The translations under genes and the position numbers were made by a program. The notes under the pieces were generated by a model. It had not been told where the DNA came from. It saw only the letters and a program-made list of their open reading frames with translations, and ran no database searches. Shown here piece by piece: positions 7,581 to 14,851 of a DNA stretch of 48,344 nt (within the stretch, counting starts at the first letter, position 1; each line of letters opens with the position of its first letter). Source of the DNA: Candidatus Collierbacteria bacterium GW2011_GWB1_44_6 (lineage in GTDB: Bacteria > Patescibacteriota > Microgenomatia > UBA1400 > MFAQ01); contig LCJG01000001.1 of NCBI GenBank assembly GCA_000998025.1, positions 1 to 48,344 on the forward strand. The letters run 5' to 3'.

Positions 7581-8647
7581 TACCCTTAATCGCTTTTACG
7601 GGTGGGCATCATAACAGTGCCTTGGAGGTAGCTAAGGTTCTTCAAAAAGAGGGCCTTAGGTTAATTTGGATTGGCCATAAGTTCACTGCCAGGGGGGAAA
7701 AAAGCCTGTCCGCGGAATATCAAGAAATCACCCGTGCAGGAATAAAATTTCTGGAACTGAAAACCGGGAAATTTTACCGAAAAATCGACCCCTTGGAATG
7801 GTTGAAAATTATTTTCGGTTTCTTTCAATCCTTCGTCTATCTATTAACTTATCGTCCATCTCTTATTTACTCGTCCGGTGGGTATTTGGCCGTGCCGGTT
7901 GTCATTTCCGGCTGGGCCTTGAGAATACCTTCGATAACCCACGAGCAGACGGTGGTGGCGGGATGGGCAAATAAAGCGATCGCTCCTTTTGTCAAAAAAA
8001 TTCTCTTGACTCACAATACTTCCGCGGGAAACTTCCCAAAGGGGAAATCGGTAGTGGTGGGCCTACCCATCCGCAAGGAACTTCTGAGCAAAAAATATTC
8101 CAAAAAATTTACCCCTAAGCTTATCTATATTACTTGCGGTAAACAGGGTTCGCACATCATCAATTCAGCCTTGTTTCCCATCATCCCCAAGCTAGCCAAG
8201 ACCTTCACTATTGTCCACCAAACTGGATCCAGTACTCTCACCAAAGACCTGGATAGGGCGAGGAGGATCAAGGAGCGGCTTGGAGTGGACAAGGATCGCT
8301 ATATTTTCGCTCCATATTTCTTCTCCGAAGATGCAGTTACTTATATCCGCTCTGCCTCAATTGTAGTCAGTCGCTCGGGGGCACACACCATATACGAACT
8401 ACTCCTCTTGCGAAAGAAAGCTGTCCTTATACCCATATCTTGGGTTTCACACAACGAACAACTTCTGAATGCCCGCTTGGCTCAGGGTCAAATTGGCAGT
8501 AGTGTTCTGGAAGAAAAAGATTTGTCTCCAGAGTCCCTATATCAAGCTATCATTGATCTGGCCAAGAAACCTGCAAAAAAGCCTACCATTAAACTGAATA
8601 CCCATGCTGCGGAAGAGATCGCGGATATTATCCGCAAAACCATATAA
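7577..8647 (+). CDS. murG: MurG, lipid II synthase
   Basis: 356 residues. MurG transfers GlcNAc from UDP-GlcNAc to lipid I at the cytoplasmic membrane face. The N-terminal half has a shortened glycine loop, FTGGHHNSALEVA instead of the usual GGTGGH, then SSGGYLAVPVV and HEQTVVAGWANK (usually HEQN). The C-terminal donor half has SRSGAHTIYELLLL and the sugar-binding end SHNEQLLNA. All core positions of a GT28 fold are recognisable, but several are drifted, more than usual. It overlaps ftsW by 4 bases and ftsQ by 44 bases. Confidence 0.92.
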   Translation: MIPLIAFTGGHHNSALEVAKVLQKEGLRLIWIGHKFTARGEKSLSAEYQEITRAGIKFLELKTGKFYRKIDPLEWLKIIFGFFQSFVYLLTYRPSLIYSSGGYLAVPVVISGWALRIPSITHEQTVVAGWANKAIAPFVKKILLTHNTSAGNFPKGKSVVVGLPIRKELLSKKYSKKFTPKLIYITCGKQGSHIINSALFPIIPKLAKTFTIVHQTGSSTLTKDLDRARRIKERLGVDKDRYIFAPYFFSEDAVTYIRSASIVVSRSGAHTIYELLLLRKKAVLIPISWVSHNEQLLNARLAQGQIGSSVLEEKDLSPESLYQAIIDLAKKPAKKPTIKLNTHAAEEIADIIRKTI

Positions 8648-9440
8648 TAAGTTATCGAGGCGGCTTAGAAATTTGATTCTAAGCGCAAAAAACTTAATCA
8701 CTGGAGTTTTTCCTGTATTTATTTTATTGTTTACTATTTTCCTTGTTTACAATCTTTTTGTCATCAATAAGATAGAATGCACACTTGGCTCAGAATCTTG
8801 TCCTCAAGAAATTATGGAAAAGCTCCTGAAATACAGAGCTTCAAATATTCTTTTGTTAAATCAAAAAAAACTTTCTTCTTCTATCCAATCTTCATACCCT
8901 GTTGAAAAAGTTAACATAGGATTCAAAATTTTTAATACTCTCAAAATTAAGTTGGAGGGTGGCTCCGCCTCGGCACACGCTCAAGTCTCCTTGGTTAATA
9001 GTCTACCCTCATTGGAGTTGGACAGCACTTTGGGATCAACTGAGTCATCTTCGTGGAAGAAACCGACCGAAGAAATCAGTGCCTTCATCCAAACAGTCAA
9101 CTTTATTAGCTTTGAGCTCTGGAGCAACGGGCAGATGACCCCCACTGCGTCAAATGAATCCAAATTGAAGTTGTTGTTTACCAGCAAACCCGAAATCGAA
9201 ATCCTAAAATCACTCTATAGTCTCACTGCCCTAATCGATAAATACTTAGATATTGAGGAAATACTTATCCTTGATCGTCGAGTTTTCTTGAGGCAATCCA
9301 ATCAACCTGATATCATTATAAATATACCTTTCGACGAGGACACTTTGGCGCAGGCGTTGCAATCTTATGCATACCTGACTACTATTAAAAAAGACACGAA
9401 GGTTATAGATTTAAGATTTAAAAACCCTATCCTAAGATAA
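8604..9440 (+). CDS. ftsQ: FtsQ/DivIB-like division protein
   Basis: 278 residues with the FtsQ layout: a basic cytoplasmic tail, one membrane span (about 32-53, TGVFPVFILLFTIFLVYN), a POTRA-like part beginning VINKIECTLGSESC and a beta domain ending VIDLRFKNPILR, which matches the common FtsQ ending IDLR(Y/F)xN. The POTRA region is interrupted by a Ser-rich, low-complexity stretch (about 115-155). FtsQ scaffolds the FtsQLB complex. The chosen ATG at 8604 overlaps murG by 44 bases, and a later start is possible. Assignment rests on position and topology, supported by the C-terminal motif. Confidence 0.75.
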   Translation: MLRKRSRILSAKPYNKLSRRLRNLILSAKNLITGVFPVFILLFTIFLVYNLFVINKIECTLGSESCPQEIMEKLLKYRASNILLLNQKKLSSSIQSSYPVEKVNIGFKIFNTLKIKLEGGSASAHAQVSLVNSLPSLELDSTLGSTESSSWKKPTEEISAFIQTVNFISFELWSNGQMTPTASNESKLKLLFTSKPEIEILKSLYSLTALIDKYLDIEEILILDRRVFLRQSNQPDIIINIPFDEDTLAQALQSYAYLTTIKKDTKVIDLRFKNPILR

Positions 9441-9441
9441 T

Positions 9442-10716
9442 ATGGCCAAAATTCAGGGCATAAACGCAATTGACATTGGTTCCAGCAAAATCACTTGCTT
9501 GGTAACCACACCGTCGCAAGATGGAACAAAAATTAATGTCGTCGGAGTGGCCACGGTCCCTAGTAGGGGAGTTCGTAAGGGCCAGATTGTGAATATCGAA
9601 GAATGTGTGGGTGCGATTACAGATTGTGTTGAGTCCGCCGAGCGCATGGCCGGTGTCGGTGTCGATTCTGCATATGCCTCAATTTCCGGTGAACATATCC
9701 AGTCGCAAAATTCTCACGGCCTGGTTGCTATCCGAGAAGCCGATGAGGAGATTTCATCAGAAGATGTTTTTCGGGTTATCGAGGCAGCCAGAGCTGTTTC
9801 CTTGCCTAGTTCCAGAGAGATCATTCACGTTTTACCAAGTGAATTTGTTGTCGATAGCCAGAGAGGAATAAAAGACCCTACTGGCATGTCCGGCGTCCGC
9901 CTGGAAACAGAGGCCCATCTGATTACCGGTCTCACTCCAGCTATAAAAAATGTTACTCGATGCGTCAGCGAACTGGGGGTAAATGTGGCCGGCCTAGTTT
10001 TTACGGGGCTCGCTTCCGCTGAATCGGTCCTTACTGATACCGATAAGGAGCTCGGTGTTATTCTCGTAGATATCGGAGGTGGCACCTCGAGCGTTTGCAT
10101 CTATCTTGAAGGATCTTGCGTATATTCTGCTGTGATTCCGGTAGGTGCCAAAAAAATTAGTGATGATATTGCCATTGGCTTGCAGGTCAGTGTCGATAGT
10201 GCGGAAAAAATCAAGCATTTTGTCAGCAAACCAAAGCACGAAAGAGACGAAGATGACCAAAAAAATGCAGACGAAATTGATTTGGCGAAATTGGGTATCA
10301 GTGAGGATGTCAAAAAAGTTTCACGAAAAACAATCACCGAGGGTATTATTCGTCCTAGGCTAAATGAGATCTTTTCACTGGTCGGCCAAGTTATTAAACA
10401 ATCTGGTTTTGATGGTCAGACACCTGCCGGAGTCACCCTTACCGGTGGAGGCTCTCTCACAGTCAACTGCACCGAGGCATGCCGCAGAGTTCTACAACTA
10501 CCAGCAAAAATAGGAACACCTACTGGTTTGTCGGGTATGATCGAAGAAATATCTTCACCAATATCTGCCACCGCCGTTGGATTGGTACTATATGGCTACA
10601 AAAGAAAAGATGAAATACCCGCTTCAGGATTTAAACTCTCTGGTATGATAAAGGGAATTCCCGGAAAGCAAGTTACCGGAAAGATAATTGAATTTATAAA
10701 ATCCTTTTTACCATAA
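9442..10716 (+). CDS. ftsA: FtsA, actin-like divisome membrane tether
   Basis: 424 residues, typical. The ATPase fold is clear: phosphate-1 loop NAIDIGSSKITCLV (about 8-21), the FtsA-specific 1C domain, phosphate-2 LVDIGGGTSSVCIY (about 208-221) and the adenosine motif GVTLTGGGSL. The last 15 or so residues (GKIIEFIKSFLP) form the amphipathic membrane-binding helix. A charged insertion (KHERDEDDQKNADEID, about 265-280) is longer than in model species. FtsA links FtsZ to the membrane. Its ATG is 1 base after the ftsQ stop and the ftsZ start is 1 base after its own stop, so they are tightly coupled. Confidence 0.95.
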   Translation: MAKIQGINAIDIGSSKITCLVTTPSQDGTKINVVGVATVPSRGVRKGQIVNIEECVGAITDCVESAERMAGVGVDSAYASISGEHIQSQNSHGLVAIREADEEISSEDVFRVIEAARAVSLPSSREIIHVLPSEFVVDSQRGIKDPTGMSGVRLETEAHLITGLTPAIKNVTRCVSELGVNVAGLVFTGLASAESVLTDTDKELGVILVDIGGGTSSVCIYLEGSCVYSAVIPVGAKKISDDIAIGLQVSVDSAEKIKHFVSKPKHERDEDDQKNADEIDLAKLGISEDVKKVSRKTITEGIIRPRLNEIFSLVGQVIKQSGFDGQTPAGVTLTGGGSLTVNCTEACRRVLQLPAKIGTPTGLSGMIEEISSPISATAVGLVLYGYKRKDEIPASGFKLSGMIKGIPGKQVTGKIIEFIKSFLP

Positions 10717-10717
10717 A

Positions 10718-11902
10718 GTGGGTCTCGTAAAACCAGATACAAATACTTTTGCCAAGATAAAAGTTCTCGGCGTCGGCGGAGGCGGAAACAACGCCATTAA
10801 TTCTATGATCTCTTCGGGGAAAATAAAGGGAGTTGAGTTTGTGGCGATCAATACAGACATGCAGGCATTGATTGCTAGCAATGCTGATATCAAACTCCAA
10901 ATAGGCGAGAAGAGCACAAAAGGGCTTGGATCCGGTTCTAATCCCGAGGTGGGTGCCGCAGCTGCCGAAGAATCTCGAGAAAAAATTAAAGAAGTGCTTA
11001 TGGGAGCCGACATGGTTTTCGTCACCGCCGGAGAAGGCGGGGGGACCGGAACCGGAGCCGCTCCCGTCATCGCCGAAATAGCCAAAAAAGATGTCGGCGC
11101 TTTAACTGTAGCTGTTGTCACCAAACCATTCCTTTTTGAAGGGGCTCGTCGACGAGTCCAAGCAGAAGAAGGAATCGAGAAACTCAGAGAAAATGTTGAC
11201 ACCTTGATCGTTATTCCCAATCAAAGACTGATGGATGTTGTTAAGAAAGATCAGACCTTGCTTGACGCTTTTAAAACTGCCGATTCGGTACTAGGTCAGG
11301 GAGTCCAAAGTATTTCCGACTTAATTACCATCCCCGGTCTGGTCAATCTAGACTTCGCCGATGTTAAGTCGGTTATGTCCAACGCCGGCTCAGCTCTTAT
11401 GGGTATTGGAAAAGCCAGTGGAGATAAGAGAGCTATTATCGCCGCCAACGCTGCCATCAGTTCACCACTATTGGAAATAGGCATCGAAGGCGCCAAAGGA
11501 ATCATCTATAACATCGCCGGAAACGAAAATCTAACTCTGAATGAGATAAACGAAGCTTCTTCCATAATTACTCAATCGGCAGATCCAGACGCCAATATTA
11601 TTTTTGGTACCACCATAAGAAAAGATCTGGGAGATGAGATTCAAATTTCTGTAATAGCGGCAGGATTTGATAACATACGTCACTTTTCTCCAACACAATC
11701 CACCACTTATTTTAAGCCAGCCGGTTTAGAGCCGGTTCAGCCCTCTCCTTCCGTCATCCCGAGCGAAGGAGTTTACCCGCCTGGGCGGGAGAGATCTCAT
11801 TCCAACCTTCCCAAAACAGTCGGCAAATACAAGCTTCAACACGATGAGGTCGATATCGAAGATGACCTCGATATTCCCACCTTCCTCAGGAACAAATTTT
11901 GA
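10718..11902 (+). CDS. ftsZ: FtsZ, tubulin-like division GTPase
   Basis: 394 residues, GTG start one base after the ftsA stop. The tubulin signature GGGTGTG is at 107-113, preceded by GVGGGGNNAINSM; the T7 loop NLDFADVKSVM carries the catalytic Asp. The C-terminal tail ends DIPTFLRNKF, the conserved peptide that binds FtsA. The linker between the globular core and the tail contains an odd stretch rich in Pro/Gly/Arg (SVIPSEGVYPPGRERSH), encoded by a palindromic repeat (11751-11803), which looks like an in-frame insertion. It is the last gene of the operon and ends in TGA, showing that the standard code is used. Confidence 0.97.
   Translation: MGLVKPDTNTFAKIKVLGVGGGGNNAINSMISSGKIKGVEFVAINTDMQALIASNADIKLQIGEKSTKGLGSGSNPEVGAAAAEESREKIKEVLMGADMVFVTAGEGGGTGTGAAPVIAEIAKKDVGALTVAVVTKPFLFEGARRRVQAEEGIEKLRENVDTLIVIPNQRLMDVVKKDQTLLDAFKTADSVLGQGVQSISDLITIPGLVNLDFADVKSVMSNAGSALMGIGKASGDKRAIIAANAAISSPLLEIGIEGAKGIIYNIAGNENLTLNEINEASSIITQSADPDANIIFGTTIRKDLGDEIQISVIAAGFDNIRHFSPTQSTTYFKPAGLEPVQPSPSVIPSEGVYPPGRERSHSNLPKTVGKYKLQHDEVDIEDDLDIPTFLRNKF
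11751..11803. repeat. palindromic repeat-like insert within the ftsZ linker
   Basis: The stretch holds a perfect hairpin CCCGCC-TG-GGCGGG (11776-11789) and a GAGATCTC palindrome (11791-11798), starting with CGTCATCCCGAGCGAAGG. This resembles the CGTCATCC(C/T)GAGCGAAG dispersed elements common in Patescibacteria and Chloroflexi genomes. It is a multiple of three in effect, leaving the ftsZ frame open. Confidence 0.5.
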
Positions 11903-11918
11903 GATAAACTATCCTATA

Positions 11919-11947
11919 TTGACTCATAGACTCGAATAATGTAAAAT
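11919..11947 (+). promoter_or_regulatory. sigma70-type promoter after ftsZ
   Basis: TTGACT (11919-11924), 17 bases, TAAAAT (11942-11947). It drives the gene at 11988 with a leader of about 35 bases that contains AAAGGAGG. Confidence 0.65.
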
Positions 11948-11987
11948 CTATAGGATTAAGTTTAGCATCTTGAAAAAGGAGGTAAGC

Positions 11988-12530
11988 ATGTTAGAACCAG
12001 AGGATTATGAGAGGATGGCCAATGCCGTCCACCTGGCTGAACAAGCCTTGGACGGAGCCGTTCAAAAAGTATCAAATAGCGGCTTCATCGTCGTATTGGG
12101 AGTGGTCGTACTCGTGGCGGCCATGGCCATTTTCGGCCTGATCACTTCATTTGCTCCCACAACGATTGCCATTCCCACGCTACCAGAAGCTCGGGCACTG
12201 CCTGAAAGGCCAGAAAATCTGCCCACTATCACCCCCACTACCATACAGGTCAAAGTTCTCCTGGTCATGGTCGATGGGGTCATTAATCCAGACTTAAACA
12301 CCTGGATAAGCTTATCGATCAAGGACGAATTTGAGATCACTGGAACTTGCGGTCTCAACGGGCTGACCTTTGAGATCCCAGAGGGTACCCACCAGGCCAC
12401 CCTGGTAAGGTATGACACCGCAAGTATTACCCGGGTGGAGATTCTACCCCCCACACCGGGCAACATGGGCACTCTAGTGGTAAAACCACTCTGTACCCTT
12501 GGAGATAAATATTATTTCGATGCTCACTAG
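11988..12530 (+). CDS. single-span membrane protein, unknown function
   Basis: 180 residues. The frame is open from a TTG at 11970, but an excellent AAAGGAGG lies between that TTG and the ATG at 11988, so 11988 is the start. About 25 acidic/helical residues in the cytoplasm (LEPEDYERMANAVHLAEQAL) are followed by one membrane span (about 28-52, FIVVLGVVVLVAAMAIFGLI), a Pro/Thr-rich spacer (LPERPENLPTITPTT) and a compact outer domain of about 100 residues with two cysteines. This suggests a displayed domain on a stalk. No family is recognised. It has its own promoter and a strong terminator, so it forms a single-gene unit. Confidence 0.8.
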   Translation: MLEPEDYERMANAVHLAEQALDGAVQKVSNSGFIVVLGVVVLVAAMAIFGLITSFAPTTIAIPTLPEARALPERPENLPTITPTTIQVKVLLVMVDGVINPDLNTWISLSIKDEFEITGTCGLNGLTFEIPEGTHQATLVRYDTASITRVEILPPTPGNMGTLVVKPLCTLGDKYYFDAH

Positions 12531-12536
12531 TCTCTC

Positions 12537-12562
12537 ATCCCGGCCATCTGGTCGGGATTTTT
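12537..12562 (+). terminator. rho-independent terminator
   Basis: ATCCCGGCC (12537-12545) pairs with GGTCGGGAT (12550-12558; one G-T pair) around a 4-base loop, followed by a run of five T. Confidence 0.85.
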
Positions 12563-12581
12563 GCGTAAAAAACCATCTCAC

Positions 12582-12598
12582 TATAAAAGTGGTAAAAT
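12582..12598 (+). promoter_or_regulatory. possible -10 region for the pilin-like gene
   Basis: Two -10-like hexamers, TATAAA (12582-12587) and TAAAAT (12593-12598), stand before a strong GGAGG. No convincing -35 at the right distance is seen. Confidence 0.35.
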
Positions 12599-12629
12599 GT
12601 CCCAGAAAGCACCTTGATTTGGAGGAACC

Positions 12630-13085
12630 ATGAATAATATCTCGCAAAAAGGTCAGAGTCTAGCCACATACTCCGCAATTCTTCTCCTTGTAGCCATAGT
12701 TGTCGTTCTTGGGTTGTATGTATACGTTGACATTGTGGAAAGGTCAAATTTCAAAAAGGCTATTGATAGTGGATCTATTACCATAATAGCTGAAGGAGCT
12801 TCACTTCATGGCGGGGTTGTGACCCACCCTTCATCGGTTGACCCATTTGATGTGCCCAGTGTTGATGCTTCGGGAATCATTAGCTATCCCCGAGCCTGGA
12901 CTCTGAGCGGTTGCATCAGTGTTGCTGTGCCGAATGATAAGGGCACTCTTTATGCCGCAGTCCCGCTGCCACAAGAAATGGCGGACAAAATTCAAATTCA
13001 AACCCCGATCACTGGAGGGGAAATGGTAAACATCTGTGGACCAGAGTGGTTACCTACTGAAATCTATCTCTGGGTGGAGGAATAA
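12630..13085 (+). CDS. Flp/Tad pilin-like membrane protein with extra C-terminal domain
   Basis: 151 residues, ATG at 12630 with GGAGG seven bases upstream. The N-terminus, QKGQSLATYSAILLLVAIVV, closely follows the Flp-pilin pattern G-(Q)-x-L-x-E-Y-x-x-I-L-x-L-V-A-I-V-V: a short positive end, a possible prepilin cleavage after Gly8 and a hydrophobic helix. The Glu normally at position +5 is Thr, as in some non-polymerising minor pilins. Unlike Flp pilins (about 50-70 residues), about 105 residues follow, containing four cysteines or fewer and ending ICGPEWLPTEIYLWVEE. No prepilin peptidase or Tad ATPase is in the window. Function as a pilin is inference. Confidence 0.65.
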   Translation: MNNISQKGQSLATYSAILLLVAIVVVLGLYVYVDIVERSNFKKAIDSGSITIIAEGASLHGGVVTHPSSVDPFDVPSVDASGIISYPRAWTLSGCISVAVPNDKGTLYAAVPLPQEMADKIQIQTPITGGEMVNICGPEWLPTEIYLWVEE

Positions 13086-13282
13086 TGATCGTTGTTTGTA
13101 TCCTGTTAATGCTTGCAAGCTTAGGGTTTTTCGGGCAAGAACTTCAGGCATTTGCCCAACTATTCTCTTTAATTATTTGTATTTTGATTGTTCTACTGAT
13201 TCTCGCAGTCCTGATATATCCCCTGGTCCACTCGATTCTGGTTTTCTTTGGAGTCGCTTCGCTAGGTATCGCTCTCATTTGA
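13085..13282 (+). CDS. small two-span membrane protein
   Basis: 65 residues. The ATG at 13085 overlaps the previous stop (TAATG), with GGAGG in place, so it is translationally coupled to the pilin-like gene. Two hydrophobic segments (about 2-18 and 28-62) leave almost no soluble part. No family is recognised. Coupling, the good ribosome site and a terminator that begins inside its last codons make it a real gene despite its size. A role as partner or immunity-like companion of the pilin-like protein is possible but unproven. Confidence 0.65.
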   Translation: MIVVCILLMLASLGFFGQELQAFAQLFSLIICILIVLLILAVLIYPLVHSILVFFGVASLGIALI

Positions 13283-13293
13283 GGGCGATTTTT
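13268..13293 (+). terminator. rho-independent terminator overlapping the stop codon
   Basis: ATCGCTCTC (13268-13276) pairs with GAGGGCGAT (13281-13289) around a 4-base loop, followed by five T. The stop TGA (13280-13282) lies in the loop and stem. Confidence 0.85.
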
Positions 13294-13298
13294 GCACC

Positions 13299-13326
13299 TT
13301 GACTTTCGCGTTTTATTTGGTTTAAT
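13299..13326 (+). promoter_or_regulatory. promoter of the Y-family polymerase pair
   Basis: TTGACT (13299-13304), 16 bases, TTTAAT (13321-13326). Confidence 0.45.
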
Positions 13327-13359
13327 GAAAGTATTCGGTATTTATTCGGTTAAATAAAA

Positions 13360-13620
13360 ATGATTCAAAAAATATCAGCCCCCGTTTCAGTCCAGACAGT
13401 TTTCGATCATCGCAAAAGAACAGTTTCTCCCCGCCAGATTTTTTGGGACGGCCGTATCTTCCGTATTGCCCAGGTCGGTTTGCACCATACGTTCCGGGAA
13501 GGGAGAACTCTATTCCATATTTTTTCTGTAGTTTCGCAAAATCTTTCTTTCCGGCTGAGACTTGATACCGATTCATTATTTTGGACTTTGGAAGAAATCT
13601 CCGATGGGCTTGCCGATTAG
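13360..13620 (+). CDS. small beta-rich partner of the Y-family polymerase (DUF6504-like)
   Basis: 86 residues. The central part, PRQIFWDGRIFRIAQVG, followed by HTFREGRTLFHIFSVVS, resembles DUF6504-type proteins (WxGRxYxVxxVxxxW...) that are often encoded beside ImuB/DinB-type translesion polymerases; the name is from memory of the pattern. Its end (13604-13620) overlaps the start of the polymerase gene, so the two are co-translated. No catalytic motif is seen. A likely role is a structural partner or regulator of the polymerase. No Shine-Dalgarno is visible. Confidence 0.65.
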   Translation: MIQKISAPVSVQTVFDHRKRTVSPRQIFWDGRIFRIAQVGLHHTFREGRTLFHIFSVVSQNLSFRLRLDTDSLFWTLEEISDGLAD

Positions 13621-14851
13621 ACCTGCCCGCCGGGGTGGGCTCGACTTTAACTCTTCTCCCTCTACCGTTATGCACATCGACCTAAACTCTTGCTTTGCTA
13701 CTATAGAGCAGCAAGCCAATCCTCTCCTCCGGGACAAACCTATCGCTGTCGCAGCTTATACTACTCCCAACGGCTGCATTCTCGCCCCCTCCGTCCAGGC
13801 AAAAAAGCTTGGTGTCAAAGTCGGCATGCGGGTCAAAGATGGTCGTTTGCTTTGTCCCGGTTTGATTGTTCTGGACTCGGACCCGGACAAATATCGAGCT
13901 GTTCATGTTGGGTTAAAAAAAATACTTTCGGATTACACTCCCGAAGTAGTCCCTAAATCCATTGACGAATTTGTTCTTAACTTCGCCGGAACACCGGCCT
14001 TTCAGAGAGGACTCTTTGTCATCGGCCAAGAAATAAAAGACCGCATCAAAAAAGAAGTGGGAGACTACCTAACTGTTTCCGTAGGACTGGGCCCCAACCG
14101 CTTTCTCGCCAAAACAGCCAGCAACCTCCACAAGCCGGATGGGCTAGATGAAATAAATAAAAATAATTTTCTAAATATTTACAAAAATCTGGTCCTGACG
14201 GATCTTACGGGGATTGCCCGCCAAAATGCCATCCGCCTAAATGCCGCTGACATTTATACCGTTTTGGATTTTTATCATGCGGACCTTCATATTTTGCGCT
14301 CAGCCTTTCACTCTATCGCAAGTTACTATTGGTTTGTGCGTTTGCGTGGATGGGAAATAGATGATGTTGATTGGGGTGTCAAAAGTTTTGGTCATTCTTA
14401 CGCTTTGCCAAAATTCCTAACCAAGCCGGAAGAGCTTGCCCCTATTCTTTCCAAATTAGTCGAAAAATTAGGTTTCAGGATGCGGGGATCAGACTACCAG
14501 GCGAAAGGTGTTCATTTGAGCTTACTCTTCCGGGATCATCAGTACTGGCATCAGGGAATGAGTCTGGATCAGCCCTTGTTTTCCAGTCAGGATATTTACC
14601 GGGTTGCCTACAGAATTCTTTCCCACTCTCCTTACCGGCTGCCTGTCCGCAACCTAGCTGTCTCGTGTTTTAATCTTTCGAATCTAGCCTCTTTACAGCT
14701 TGGGCTATTTGAAGACCGTTTGAAGAAAGAAAATTTAGTCAAAGCCATCGACGATGTCAACGACCGCTGGGGAGACTTTATTGTTACTCCGGCCATCATG
14801 GCTAATACCGGCGGCATCATCCGTGACCGGATCAGTTTTGGAAAGATGTAG
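13604..14851 (+). CDS. Y-family (DinB/UmuC-like) DNA polymerase
   Basis: 415 residues from the ATG at 13604, which overlaps the previous gene by 17 bases; another candidate is the ATG at 13670, where conservation begins (MHIDLNSCFATIEQQANPLL). The two catalytic motifs of Y-family palms are there: IDLNSCFA (first Asp) and KSIDEFVLNF (Asp-Glu). VSVGLGPNRFLAKTASNLHKPDG is the usual fingers/palm signature. After the palm come the thumb and a little-finger domain (about 270-390). It copies past damaged bases. The clamp-binding peptide at the C-terminus is not obvious. The stretch before the palm (PIRPARRGGLDF) is encoded by a hairpin repeat at 13625-13640. Converges on the cupin gene with a 20-base overlap. 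Confidence 0.88.
   Translation: MGLPIRPARRGGLDFNSSPSTVMHIDLNSCFATIEQQANPLLRDKPIAVAAYTTPNGCILAPSVQAKKLGVKVGMRVKDGRLLCPGLIVLDSDPDKYRAVHVGLKKILSDYTPEVVPKSIDEFVLNFAGTPAFQRGLFVIGQEIKDRIKKEVGDYLTVSVGLGPNRFLAKTASNLHKPDGLDEINKNNFLNIYKNLVLTDLTGIARQNAIRLNAADIYTVLDFYHADLHILRSAFHSIASYYWFVRLRGWEIDDVDWGVKSFGHSYALPKFLTKPEELAPILSKLVEKLGFRMRGSDYQAKGVHLSLLFRDHQYWHQGMSLDQPLFSSQDIYRVAYRILSHSPYRLPVRNLAVSCFNLSNLASLQLGLFEDRLKKENLVKAIDDVNDRWGDFIVTPAIMANTGGIIRDRISFGKM
13625..13640. repeat. hairpin repeat element in the polymerase N-terminus
   Basis: GCCCGCC-GG-GGTGGGC (13625-13640; one G-T pair). It encodes PARRGG ahead of the conserved domain and resembles the CCCGCC...GGCGGG core inside ftsZ. Confidence 0.45.

Noticed and set aside
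10708..11220. 170-codon open frame opposite ftsZ
   Set aside because: It is the complement of a conserved GC-rich gene; the protein is a Pro/Ser/Ala-rich shadow with no start signals.
12062..12472. 136-codon open frame opposite the stalked membrane protein gene
   Set aside because: The sense strand has promoter, SD site and terminator; the antisense has none.
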